Shown here: positions 23,388-31,278 of the stretch, in pieces
Layout: the number at the start of each line of letters is the position of its first letter
Position numbering within the stretch: the stretch's first letter is position 1
Assembly: GCA_964427535.1 (NCBI GenBank)
Contig: CAYRVF010000049.1
Span: forward strand, 1-34,316
Reading direction: 5' to 3'
DNA length: 34,316 nt
Source: CAYRVF01 sp964427535
GTDB lineage: Bacteria > Chloroflexota > Ktedonobacteria > Ktedonobacterales > JADMIN01
Made by a program: the position numbers and the translations under genes
The notes under the pieces: generated by a model
Database searches by the model: none
The model's input: the letters and a program-made list of their open reading frames with translations, nothing else
Told to the model about the DNA's origin: nothing

Positions 23388-24683
23388 ATGATCCTGGTTG
23401 TGGGAGCGGGGCTTGCCGGACTGACATGCGCTAAGGTGTTGACGGAAGTCGGCCACGACGTGCGGGTGCTTGAAGCGTCGGATGCAGTCGGCGGGCGCGT
23501 TCGCACGGATGCCAGCGCCGAAGGATTCCTGCTCGACCGTGGATTTCAGGTGCTCTTCACCGCATACCCAGCCGCCGCGCGCCATCTCGACATCGCGGCG
23601 CTGCGTCCGCGGAAGTTCTCACCGGGCGCGGTGCTCATCCGTGATGGCGCATGGCAGGAGATCGGAGACCCCTTCCGCCGTCCCACGCTGCTCTTCCCGA
23701 CATTGGGGAACCGTCTGCTGACATTCGGCGACAAGCTCCGCACGCTGCGTCTCCGTCGGTATGCCCGCTCACGCTCGCTCGACGCCATCTTCACCGGCAA
23801 GCTGCGCGGACTCAAAACGGGCGACAAGACCACCTATGACGAGCTGCGAAGGCGCCATTTCAGTGACCGCGGTTTCATCGACAACTTCGCGCGCCCCTTC
23901 TACGGCGGCATCTTCCTTGACCGCCAGCTCTCGACGAGCGCCCGCATGTTCCTCTTCACCTTCAAGATGCTCGCCAGTGGCAACACTGTCGTGCCCGAAT
24001 CGGGTATCGGCGCGATCTCCGATCAGCTCGCCGCGAAGCTCCCAGAAGGCAGCCTGCGCCTGCAGACGCGCGTGGAAGGCATCGTCGAAGCCGATGGACG
24101 CGCGGTCGGCGTCACCCTCACCGGCGGCGAGGAGATGCAGGGTGATGCGGTCGTCATCGCGACTGACGCGCCCTCCGCCGAGCGGCTGACGGGCCAGAGC
24201 ATGCCGAGCGAGCCGCTGGGCGTCACGTGTGTCTACTTCGGCACGACCGAGAGCCTGTACAAAGGCCAGAAGATTTTGCTCAACGCCAACCCTGACGCCT
24301 TCGTCAACAACGCCGTCCAGCTCACGAACATCTCCGCCGCCTATGCTCCCGCCGGACAGCATCTGCTCTCGGTCACAGTGCTCGGCAATCCGGCGCTGGA
24401 CGACACCACCCTCGCCGAGCGCTGCAAGGCGGAGATGGCGCCCTGGTTCCCCGGCAAAGACCTCTCGAAGCTGCGCCACGTCGCGACGTATCGCATCCCG
24501 TTCGCGCAGTTCAAGCAGCCGCCGGGCGTCTTCGCCGCGCTGCCAGCCGTCACCACCTCCACCACGGGCCTCTTCCTCGCGGGTGAGTACACTCAGTCGA
24601 GCAGCATCAACGGCGCGATGGAAAGCGGCGAGCGGGCCGCCAACGCCGTCCTCGAGTTCCTGGCGAACCTGCCCGAGGATTAA
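23388..24683 (+). CDS. FAD-dependent amine-oxidase/phytoene-desaturase-like oxidoreductase
   Basis: This 431-residue flavoprotein starts at ATG 23388 after GGGGAGGG. The Rossmann FAD site is VVGAGLAGLTCAKVL (glycines near 6-11) with the ribose-binding acid in RVLEASDAVGGRVRTD; GFLLDRGFQVLFTAYP follows. The C-terminal FAD motif is visible in GLFLAGEYTQSSSINGAMESGERAANAV. This overall pattern is shared by amine oxidases, protoporphyrinogen oxidases and carotenoid desaturases. The DRGFQV segment and length fit a group of bacterial and plant proteins annotated only as NAD(P)/FAD-dependent oxidoreductases. Substrate cannot be told from sequence. A creatininase-family gene begins 56 bases downstream, which could suggest a shared nitrogen-compound pathway, but this is speculation. 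Confidence 0.9.
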   Translation: MILVVGAGLAGLTCAKVLTEVGHDVRVLEASDAVGGRVRTDASAEGFLLDRGFQVLFTAYPAAARHLDIAALRPRKFSPGAVLIRDGAWQEIGDPFRRPTLLFPTLGNRLLTFGDKLRTLRLRRYARSRSLDAIFTGKLRGLKTGDKTTYDELRRRHFSDRGFIDNFARPFYGGIFLDRQLSTSARMFLFTFKMLASGNTVVPESGIGAISDQLAAKLPEGSLRLQTRVEGIVEADGRAVGVTLTGGEEMQGDAVVIATDAPSAERLTGQSMPSEPLGVTCVYFGTTESLYKGQKILLNANPDAFVNNAVQLTNISAAYAPAGQHLLSVTVLGNPALDDTTLAERCKAEMAPWFPGKDLSKLRHVATYRIPFAQFKQPPGVFAALPAVTTSTTGLFLAGEYTQSSSINGAMESGERAANAVLEFLANLPED

Positions 24684-24739
24684 AGGCCGCACGCAATGGC
24701 GTCTCGGGGCCTCGGGATTTGTCATAGAGGAGTGACCGT

Positions 24740-25588
24740 ATGTCCTTTGGATACTCGATCTTCGCCGATACCATGGCTGACCTCACGTATCCGCAAGTGG
24801 CGGCTGCTGCGGAGCGCGGGGCCTGCGTCATCCTGCCGACCGGGGTAATTGAGGAACATGGGCCGCATCTGCCCCTTGGTACCGACGCCTATGGCGCCTA
24901 CCTCCTCAGCCGGCTCACAAAGCGCGCGTTGGAGCTACGCGGCGTCGAGGCTCTGATTGCTCCGCCGGTCTACTGGGGGGTCAACGCGGTCACGAGCGCG
25001 TTTCCGGGCACGTTCCGCACCCGCCCCGAAACCGCCCGTGCGCTGCACACCGACATTCTCGACTCGCTGGCGACCGATGGGTTCACCCGCGTGTTTATCG
25101 TGAACCACCACGGCGACCTGGCGCAAAATCAAATGCTCGTCGAGGTCGTCGAGCACCAACGCCAGCAGGGCCACACGGGCGTCGTGCTGCTGGCCAACGA
25201 CTTTGTGGCGGGTCGCCTCGAGACGAAGTCGGCGGCCGGGCTGGGAGTGCTGGGTGTCTTCGCCGGGCAGCCGCTCATGGAGGGACTGACACTCTCGGGT
25301 GACCTGGGCGTACACGCGGAAGAGACTGAAACCGCGCTCATCATGCGCTGGTTTGCGGAACTGGTCGACTACACGGCGCTCACCCAACTGGAGCCGACGC
25401 ATCTTGGCCCCAACGATCTGGCGGAATGGCGGCACGGCGGTGAAGTCGCGCGCCGGATTACGCCGCAGGGCTACTTCGGCGCACCGCGGCCGGTTGATCC
25501 CTTCCTCTGGCGGTTCTACGACCGATGGGCCGACGCCATGTCGAGCGTCATCGTCAAGCTTCTCAGCGAGCAGGACGACAGCCACTAG
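24740..25588 (+). CDS. Creatininase-family amidohydrolase
   Basis: The start ATG 24740 has AGAGGAG upstream. The 282-residue product belongs to the creatininase/MftE/FAPy-hydrolase family of metal-dependent amidohydrolases. Metal-site motifs are TGVIEEHGPHLPLGTDA (E39, H40, H43 and D49 region), the NHHGD segment in VFIVNHHGDLAQNQ, and HAEETETA, the counterpart of the usual HAGexETS. FPGTFRTRPETARAL is also typical. The usual central motif is N-G-H-G-G-N; here it is N-H-H-G-D, a notable but not obviously inactivating change. The protein should be a soluble cytoplasmic hydrolase of a cyclic amide or similar compound. It ends the plus-strand cluster and is convergent with the metallo-beta-lactamase-fold gene. 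Confidence 0.88.
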   Translation: MSFGYSIFADTMADLTYPQVAAAAERGACVILPTGVIEEHGPHLPLGTDAYGAYLLSRLTKRALELRGVEALIAPPVYWGVNAVTSAFPGTFRTRPETARALHTDILDSLATDGFTRVFIVNHHGDLAQNQMLVEVVEHQRQQGHTGVVLLANDFVAGRLETKSAAGLGVLGVFAGQPLMEGLTLSGDLGVHAEETETALIMRWFAELVDYTALTQLEPTHLGPNDLAEWRHGGEVARRITPQGYFGAPRPVDPFLWRFYDRWADAMSSVIVKLLSEQDDSH

Positions 25589-25765
25589 CGGTGCGACCAA
25601 CCTCGAACTGCTCATAGGTGCAAGCTGACACTCAATACGGCGTTGCGTCTGCAGTTACAGGTCGTAGAGGCATGTCTTCGCGCAGCCGGTTAGTCGATTC
25701 TACATCGTTCGCTGTTGGCAACTCTCTTCTACGGGCGCGAGAGAATGCGATACCTACTCTGTGAG

Positions 25766-26584
25766 TTACGGCCAGCGCTCGTCGCGCAGGTGGCCAATGT
25801 AGCGGTCGGCCGAGCGGCGCACGGCGCCCTTCGCGTCGGGGTAGACCACGCGGCCGCGCCAGCCGCCGTAGAGGCGCGCGAACTGGTACGGCTCGACCGC
25901 CGCGACGATGTGCTGGACGACCGCCGCGCTCACCGGGATAAGGTTCGGGTAGCTGTACATGAAGCTCACCCAGCGCCGGTCACTCACTACCTGAATGGTA
26001 TCGCCGGTGAAGAGCGCGCCCTCGCCGCTCTCGGACTCCGCCCAGTGCAGCACGGTGCTTCCGGGGAAGTGCCCGCCGCAGCGTACCACCGTCATGTCCG
26101 GGATGAGCGCCGCCGTCTCGTCGGCCCAATAGCGCAGCATCTCGTTGGGATACTGCACCCACCGTGCGTTGTCGGCATGCAGATAAATCGGCGCGCGGAA
26201 CGTGCGCGCCCACTCAGTCATCGAGGAGTAGAAGTGTGGGTGCGAGATGGCAATCGCGGTGATGCCGCCGCGCAGCTCGATCTCGGCCACGGTCGCCTCG
26301 TCGAGCAGGCTCAGGCAGTCCCACAGCACGTTGCCGTTGGGCGTCGAAATGAGATGCGCCTGCTGACCGATGGCGAATGCGGGCTCCGTCACGATGCCTG
26401 TCACGCCCGGCCCGACGTCCGTGAACGAGTTGGTATGCGTGGCGCGTAACTCGGCGAGCGTCGTCCACTGCTGCCCGTTCGGCGCGATATACTGCCGGTC
26501 ATCCTCGCAGATGGGGCATCGCGCTGGGGGTTGCGCGCTCGGTGGATATTCGGTACCGCAGGTGACGCAGATGTAGCTCTCCAT
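25766..26584 (-). CDS. Metallo-beta-lactamase-fold protein with N-terminal zinc ribbon
   Basis: This 272-residue protein starts at ATG 26584. A zinc ribbon (C6, C9, C23, C26: CVTCGTEYPP, CPICEDD) precedes a metallo-beta-lactamase fold. The canonical HxHxDH motif is HPHFYS (115-120), which keeps the first two histidines but has Tyr and Ser in place of Asp and His. A later histidine (GGHFPGS, H172) and aspartate (FTGDT, D195) are kept. The final histidine position appears as YGGWRGR. It would therefore bind at most one metal, or have another function. SHPHFYS-type members are an existing subgroup of unknown substrate. The gene lies 29 bases after the SGNH gene on the same strand and may be the last gene of the liv transcript. 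Confidence 0.85.
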   Translation of the reverse strand: MESYICVTCGTEYPPSAQPPARCPICEDDRQYIAPNGQQWTTLAELRATHTNSFTDVGPGVTGIVTEPAFAIGQQAHLISTPNGNVLWDCLSLLDEATVAEIELRGGITAIAISHPHFYSSMTEWARTFRAPIYLHADNARWVQYPNEMLRYWADETAALIPDMTVVRCGGHFPGSTVLHWAESESGEGALFTGDTIQVVSDRRWVSFMYSYPNLIPVSAAVVQHIVAAVEPYQFARLYGGWRGRVVYPDAKGAVRRSADRYIGHLRDERWP

Positions 26585-26613
26585 ACTCGCCTCGCCGCCT
26601 CTCGTGCTTCCAG

Positions 26614-27384
26614 TCAGATATGTGCCTGCCGCGTAGTGTCGGCAGTTTCAAGGCGTCGGCCCGTCGCGACCAGCCATCGGAGCATGGCCGCCGCGACGAC
26701 CTCAGCGCCTGCCGCGGTGAAATGTACGTCATCGAAAACGTAGCGCGTTCCGCGCAGTCGCGCCATCGCCTCGTAGTCGGTGAGCGGCAGCAGCCGGGCG
26801 CGCAGCTCGCCTAGCGGACTAGGTACGCGGGGTGGGACAGGTTGAGAGAGAGCGCGCGCGAAGTCCGCATGCACGTCGATGAGGTCACATGTCCGATCCT
26901 GCGCGACTGACCGGACGGCGCGGACATACTCGTCGAGCACGCGCCAGGTGCGGGTGTCCATGCGTTCGCCCAGCAGTGGTGGCGTGCAGAGGGCGATCCG
27001 CGCGCGCGTGCGCACCGCCAACTCGTCTACCACCACGCGTAGCCCGTCGGCGAAGCGTCCTGGCGTCACGGCTCCCCGGATACGCTTCTCGCCGCGAAAG
27101 TAGCGGCGCGTGCGGAACGACGACAGCGTCAGCGACCGGCGCGTCAATAGGGTCGTCGCATCGTTGGAGCCCACGAGCACGACGACCGCGTCGGGCGCCA
27201 GCGGCACCACGTCGGTCGGAATGCGGCGCGCCAGGTTGAGCACAGTGTCGCCGCCCACACCCGCGTTCACAAGCTCGGCGCCTCGTAGCTCCGGCTGACG
27301 CGCGACAAGCGTTCGCAACACCGCGAGATACGAGGCGCCGACTACACCCTCAGTGAGACTATCGCCAAAAAAGACAATACGCAT
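26614..27384 (-). CDS. SGNH/GDSL-type esterase
   Basis: This 256-residue protein starts at ATG 27384, with only a modest GAGAG ribosome site. Block I is FFGDSLTEG (S9 nucleophile), block II glycine lies in NAGVGGDTV, block III is VGSNDATT (oxyanion Asn), and block V is DDVHFTAAG with the catalytic Asp/His pair. These make it an SGNH hydrolase acting on a small ester or acylated substrate. No signal peptide is visible, so it is likely cytoplasmic. It begins 11 bases after livF ends and is followed at 29 bases by the metallo-beta-lactamase-fold gene. This close spacing suggests that both are co-transcribed with the amino-acid uptake genes. Confidence 0.9.
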   Translation of the reverse strand: MRIVFFGDSLTEGVVGASYLAVLRTLVARQPELRGAELVNAGVGGDTVLNLARRIPTDVVPLAPDAVVVLVGSNDATTLLTRRSLTLSSFRTRRYFRGEKRIRGAVTPGRFADGLRVVVDELAVRTRARIALCTPPLLGERMDTRTWRVLDEYVRAVRSVAQDRTCDLIDVHADFARALSQPVPPRVPSPLGELRARLLPLTDYEAMARLRGTRYVFDDVHFTAAGAEVVAAAMLRWLVATGRRLETADTTRQAHI

Positions 27385-27395
27385 GCTCTCGACGC

Positions 27396-28100
27396 CTACG
27401 CGCCTAGATATGCGCTGCGCACGATGTCGTTCTCTAACAGGTTCTTGGCCGAATCGGTGAGCACAATCTGCCCCTGCTGCAGCACATAGCCGCGGTCGGC
27501 GATGTTGAGCGCCATGAACGCGTTCTGCTCGACCAGGAAGATCGTGGTGCCCTGCTTGCGAATCTCCTGAATGGTGTCGAAAACGGTTTGCACTAGAATC
27601 GGCGAGAGGCCCATCGACGGCTCATCCATGCAGATGAGTCGCGGACGCGACATCAGCGCGCGTGCGATCGCCAGCATCTGCTGCTCACCGCCAGACATCG
27701 TGCCGCCGATCTGCTTGTCGCGCTCCTTCAGGCGCGGGAAAAGCGCATACACTCGCTCGATGCCCTCCGCGATGACGGAGCGGTCGTTCTGCATGTACGC
27801 GCCCATCTCCAGGTTCTCGCGCACCGACATGCGCGAGAAGATGCGGCGGCCCTCTGGGACGAGCGAGAGCCCACGACTGATGATGTCATCGGTAGTTGCC
27901 GTATCGATGCGCTTGTTCTCGAACAGCACCTCGCCATGACGGGGCTTGACGATGCCGAAGATGGTCTTCATCGTGGTCGTCTTGCCGGCCGCATTCGCAC
28001 CGAGCAGGCAGACGATCTCGCCCTGGTTCACCTCGACGGTGACGCCCTTGAGCACTTGGCTCGGTCCGTAGTACGTATCGACGTCTTGTAGCGATAGCAT
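27396..28100 (-). CDS. livF: Branched-chain amino acid ABC transporter ATP-binding protein LivF
   Basis: The start at 28100 is chosen because GGTGGAG lies seven bases upstream and the resulting 234 residues match LivF length; the open frame extends to 28157 inside livG. The protein starts MLSLQDVDTYYGPSQVLKGV. Walker A is GANAAGKTT, the ABC signature is MSGGEQQMLAIARAL, Walker B is LICMDEPSMGLSP, and the H-loop is FLVEQN. It is one of two ATPases that power the branched-chain or related amino-acid importer on the cytoplasmic face. It begins four bases after livG ends, so translation is probably coupled. Confidence 0.96.
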   Translation of the reverse strand: MLSLQDVDTYYGPSQVLKGVTVEVNQGEIVCLLGANAAGKTTTMKTIFGIVKPRHGEVLFENKRIDTATTDDIISRGLSLVPEGRRIFSRMSVRENLEMGAYMQNDRSVIAEGIERVYALFPRLKERDKQIGGTMSGGEQQMLAIARALMSRPRLICMDEPSMGLSPILVQTVFDTIQEIRKQGTTIFLVEQNAFMALNIADRGYVLQQGQIVLTDSAKNLLENDIVRSAYLGA

Positions 28101-28104
28101 AGGT

Positions 28105-28896
28105 CTACTCCACCGCTGCCTTCCGTCCGAGGTACGCCTCGATGACGCGTTCATCACGCTGCACCACCGCCGGCACGCCCTCAGAGATCTTTCTGCCGTA
28201 GTCGAGCACCGCGATGTAGTCCGAGATGCCCATCGTCACCTGCAGCTTGTGCTCGATCAACAGAATCGTCAGCCCGAGGTCATTGCGGAGCTGCTTGATG
28301 TAGTCGATGGCCTGCGCTGTCTCGGCGTCGTTCATGCCCGCCGTCGGCTCGTCCAGCAACAACATCTTCGGATTCGAGCCCAGCGCACGCGCGATCTCGA
28401 CACGTCGGCGGTCGGCGTAGGACAGGTTCAGCGCGTACTCATCTTTGAGCCTGACGAGCGATGGCCCGAAGAACGAGAGCAGCTCCAGCGCGCGACCTTC
28501 GGCAGCTCGCTCAGCGGCGCGATAGTTCGGCAGGTGCAAGAGGATGGACCCCAGGTCGCGGGGGAACTTCACGTGCTGGCCGACGAGCACGTTTTCCAGC
28601 ACTGTCATATTGCTGAACAGACGGATGTTCTGGAATGTGCGGGCGATGCCGCGCCGCAAGACACGGTCAGGCGAGAGCCCCGCGATGGAAGTTCCGCTGA
28701 GCAGAATGTCACCGGAGGTGGGTCCGTATATGCCCGTGATCAGGTTGAAGACGGTCGTCTTGCCTGCGCCGTTGGGGCCGATGATGCTATAGATCTGGCG
28801 CGGCATCACCTGAATGTCGACGCCGTCCACGGCGGAGAGGCCTCCGAACGACTTCTTCAACGCCCGCACTTCGAGGAGCGGAGTTTCGCTGGCCAT
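28105..28896 (-). CDS. livG: Branched-chain amino acid ABC transporter ATP-binding protein LivG
   Basis: This 263-residue ATPase begins MASETPLLEVRALKKSFGG. Walker A is GPNGAGKTT. The LivG-type insertion ARTFQNIRLFSNMTVLENVLVG is present. The signature region reads LSYADRRRVEIARAL, where family members usually have LSYGQQRR. Walker B is LLLDEPTAGMN and the H-loop is LLIEHKLQVTMGISD. It pairs with LivF to energise uptake. The gene starts three bases after livM ends. Confidence 0.96.
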   Translation of the reverse strand: MASETPLLEVRALKKSFGGLSAVDGVDIQVMPRQIYSIIGPNGAGKTTVFNLITGIYGPTSGDILLSGTSIAGLSPDRVLRRGIARTFQNIRLFSNMTVLENVLVGQHVKFPRDLGSILLHLPNYRAAERAAEGRALELLSFFGPSLVRLKDEYALNLSYADRRRVEIARALGSNPKMLLLDEPTAGMNDAETAQAIDYIKQLRNDLGLTILLIEHKLQVTMGISDYIAVLDYGRKISEGVPAVVQRDERVIEAYLGRKAAVE

Positions 28897-28899
28897 GAA

Positions 28900-30180
28900 C
28901 TATTCCTCCCGCCCCATCGCGTCGGAGCCCGCGCCGGTGAACTCGGCTTCTGTCGCGGCCTCCGCGCTGTCGCTCACCCCTTCGACCTCTTGCTCGAACA
29001 TGCTCACGGCCGACATGGCTTCCGGCGCCGCGCCGATACCTTCGAGCTCGCGCTTCCGGCGAACGTCGGGGATGAGGCCCTGCGGCCGCACGAGAATCAT
29101 GATCACCAGAATCAACCCGTAAATCAGGTATTTGCTGGTGTTGAAGTCGAAGTTGGCGAGGAAATGCAGCGGCGAGCCACTCGACTGCACCACCGCGCTC
29201 CCCTGGATCACGCCGTTGATCTGGCCGAGCAGATACACGTCCAAGAAGCGCAGGATGATGGCGCCCAGAATGACGCCCGGAATGCTGCCCAGGCCGCCAA
29301 GCACAATCATGACGAGCACGCTGATCGAGACCTGAAAGCTGAACTGATTTGGCTCGACCGCGGTGAAGATCGCGCCGCTTAGCACGCCTGCGATGCCGCC
29401 GACCGTCGCGCCGAGGGCGAACGCCAGCAGCTTCGTCCGCACCAGGTTGACCCCGGAGGCGGCGGCGGCGGTCTCGTCCTCGCGGATGGCGATCCACGCG
29501 CGCCCCAGACTGGAGTCACGGAGCGATGTCACGCCGAGAATCACGAGCGCGACGATCAGCACAACCAGGTAGTAAAACCACATGTGATTGAGCGGATCGG
29601 AGAAGGTGATGGGTCCGATATCGCCTGGCGGAGATGCCGTCATGCCCTGAACGGAGTTGAAGTAGGGCACGTTCTTAAAGACCTCGGGCAAGATTTCGCC
29701 AAAGCCCAACGTCACGATGGCCAGATAGTCGCCGCGCAGACGCAGTGTCGGCGCGCCAATCAAGACGCCAAAGAAGGCCGCGATGATTGCGCCTACCGGC
29801 AGAATCAACCAGAACGGCCATGCGGCGAAGAATTTCGCGTTGAAGTTCGCGTCGTAGATGCTTCCGCTGGAGAATACCGCCATCGTGTACGCACCGACGA
29901 CGAAGAACGCGACATATCCCAAGTCGAGCAGACCAGCGTAGCCGACCACGATATTCAGGCCAAGAGCCAGCAACACGTAGATGCCGACGGAGAGTGCCGT
30001 CACCTCGATGCTTTGGTCGCCGCCGAGAATCGGGTACAGGACGACAATCGCGAGGATGATCAGCCCCAGGCGCCAGCCTGTCAGATACCACCCGAGTGAC
30101 CGACCGGCAATCTTGGTGCCGTCGAGACGCTCACGCAGAGCCTTCATACCACCCGGCCGAGCTTGTGATTTCACAGACAT
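28900..30180 (-). CDS. livM: Branched-chain amino acid ABC transporter permease LivM
   Basis: This 426-residue integral membrane protein has a charged N-terminal stretch of ~30 residues, then about ten membrane helices. LivM marks are YVLLALGLNIVVGYAGLLDLGYVAFFVVGAY, PTLRLRGDYLAIVTLGFGEI and the EAA-type loop DSSLGRAWIAIREDETAAAASGVN, which contacts the ATPases. VMIVLGGLGSIPGVILGA is also typical. A ~55-residue acidic C-terminal extension (from about 370) is longer than in well-studied LivM proteins. It forms the substrate channel with LivH and lies 15 bases downstream of livH. Confidence 0.95.
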   Translation of the reverse strand: MSVKSQARPGGMKALRERLDGTKIAGRSLGWYLTGWRLGLIILAIVVLYPILGGDQSIEVTALSVGIYVLLALGLNIVVGYAGLLDLGYVAFFVVGAYTMAVFSSGSIYDANFNAKFFAAWPFWLILPVGAIIAAFFGVLIGAPTLRLRGDYLAIVTLGFGEILPEVFKNVPYFNSVQGMTASPPGDIGPITFSDPLNHMWFYYLVVLIVALVILGVTSLRDSSLGRAWIAIREDETAAAASGVNLVRTKLLAFALGATVGGIAGVLSGAIFTAVEPNQFSFQVSISVLVMIVLGGLGSIPGVILGAIILRFLDVYLLGQINGVIQGSAVVQSSGSPLHFLANFDFNTSKYLIYGLILVIMILVRPQGLIPDVRRKRELEGIGAAPEAMSAVSMFEQEVEGVSDSAEAATEAEFTGAGSDAMGREE

Positions 30181-30195
30181 GACCGTCTCTCCTCG

Positions 30196-31146
30196 CTACA
30201 CTTTATCCGGCACCTGCTGGCCAAGCAGCCCGGACGGGCGCACCACCAGGATCAAGACGAGGATAGCGAAGACAACCGGCAGACTCCACTGGAGCCCGCT
30301 TGGAAGATACTGTACGGCGAGTGTCTGGATCAGCCCGATGAGGAAGCCTCCGAGCACAGCGCCGTTGATATTTCCAATGCCACCCAGGACGGCTGCCGTG
30401 AACGCGATCAGACCGAGCTGGAAGCCGGTAAAGTACCAGACCTGCCCGACCCACATGTTGTACACCACGCCCGCGGCGCCCGCCAGCGCACCGCCGATCA
30501 GGAACGTCGTCGTGATCGTGCGATTGACGTTCACGCCCATGAGCGAGGCAGCTTCAGGGTCCTGAGCCGTCGCACGCATCGCCCGCCCCATGCGAGTGAG
30601 ACGGATGATGCGCTCCAGACCGACCATGAGCGCGACAGCGAACAGGATGACGAAGATATCCAGCGCGCTAATCTTGACGCCGCCGATCTGAATGAACGCG
30701 CGCGGGAAGATCGCTGGAAAGCCGATGAACTGGCTGCCACGCCAGAGCTGCGCCACCGTTTCGAGGATGAACGAGGCGCCGATGGCGGCAATGAGGGGAG
30801 CAAGGCGAGGAGCTTTCCGCAGCGGCTTGTAGAGCACGCGCTCGATGGTCACGTTGATGCCGGCGGAGACACCCATACCAATCACGAGGAGGAAGATCAA
30901 TACGCCAATCAGCGCGATGCCGGTAATCGGCCCAGTAAAGTGCAGCGCCTCGACGACGGCGAGGGTGACGATGGTGCTCCACATGAAGACATCGCCATGC
31001 GCGAAGTTGATCAGCTCGATGATGCCATAGACGAGTGTGTACCCTAGCGCGACCAGGGCGTAAATCGCGCCGAGCGTGATGCCATTCTCAATCTGCTGAA
31101 AGAAGATACTACTCCCAGCGGCGGCCGTTGAGGCGACCACGAGCAT
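30196..31146 (-). CDS. livH: Branched-chain amino acid ABC transporter permease LivH
   Basis: This 316-residue membrane protein has about eight hydrophobic segments. Typical LivH motifs are QQIENGITLGAIYALVALGY, ELINFAHGDVFM, the coupling loop TRMGRAMRATAQDPEAASLMGVN and TAAVLGGIGNINGAVLGG. It starts at ATG 31146 with GAAGGGACAG upstream. It pairs with LivM to form the channel. It is separated from the binding-protein gene by 132 bases that contain a strong hairpin, an arrangement that would lower permease expression relative to the binding protein. Confidence 0.95.
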   Translation of the reverse strand: MLVVASTAAAGSSIFFQQIENGITLGAIYALVALGYTLVYGIIELINFAHGDVFMWSTIVTLAVVEALHFTGPITGIALIGVLIFLLVIGMGVSAGINVTIERVLYKPLRKAPRLAPLIAAIGASFILETVAQLWRGSQFIGFPAIFPRAFIQIGGVKISALDIFVILFAVALMVGLERIIRLTRMGRAMRATAQDPEAASLMGVNVNRTITTTFLIGGALAGAAGVVYNMWVGQVWYFTGFQLGLIAFTAAVLGGIGNINGAVLGGFLIGLIQTLAVQYLPSGLQWSLPVVFAILVLILVVRPSGLLGQQVPDKV

Positions 31147-31196
31147 AGCGTCCTGTCCCTTCTTGCGGTGGCGGCTTGATTCACGTCACTGCGACA

Positions 31197-31228
31197 CGGA
31201 GCAGGCTTCACGGGTGAAGCCTGCTCCG
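31197..31228 (-). terminator. Strong hairpin between binding-protein and permease genes
   Basis: The arms 31197-31211 and 31214-31228 are exact complements of 15 bases with only GG between them; in practice the tip opens to a small loop. It lies about 50 bases after the binding-protein stop and about 50 before livH. No T-run follows on the minus strand. It may be a partial terminator or a 3'-end stabiliser that raises binding-protein mRNA, as is common in ABC uptake operons. Confidence 0.7.
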
Positions 31229-31278
31229 CGATTGCACGTAGTATGGTCTGTACTCCGTGCCAAGTCAAGCGACAGGTG

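Noticed and set aside
28249..29382. A 377-codon plus-strand frame opposite livG/livM
   Set aside because: It is antisense to two well-supported transporter genes and lacks any motif or ribosome site.
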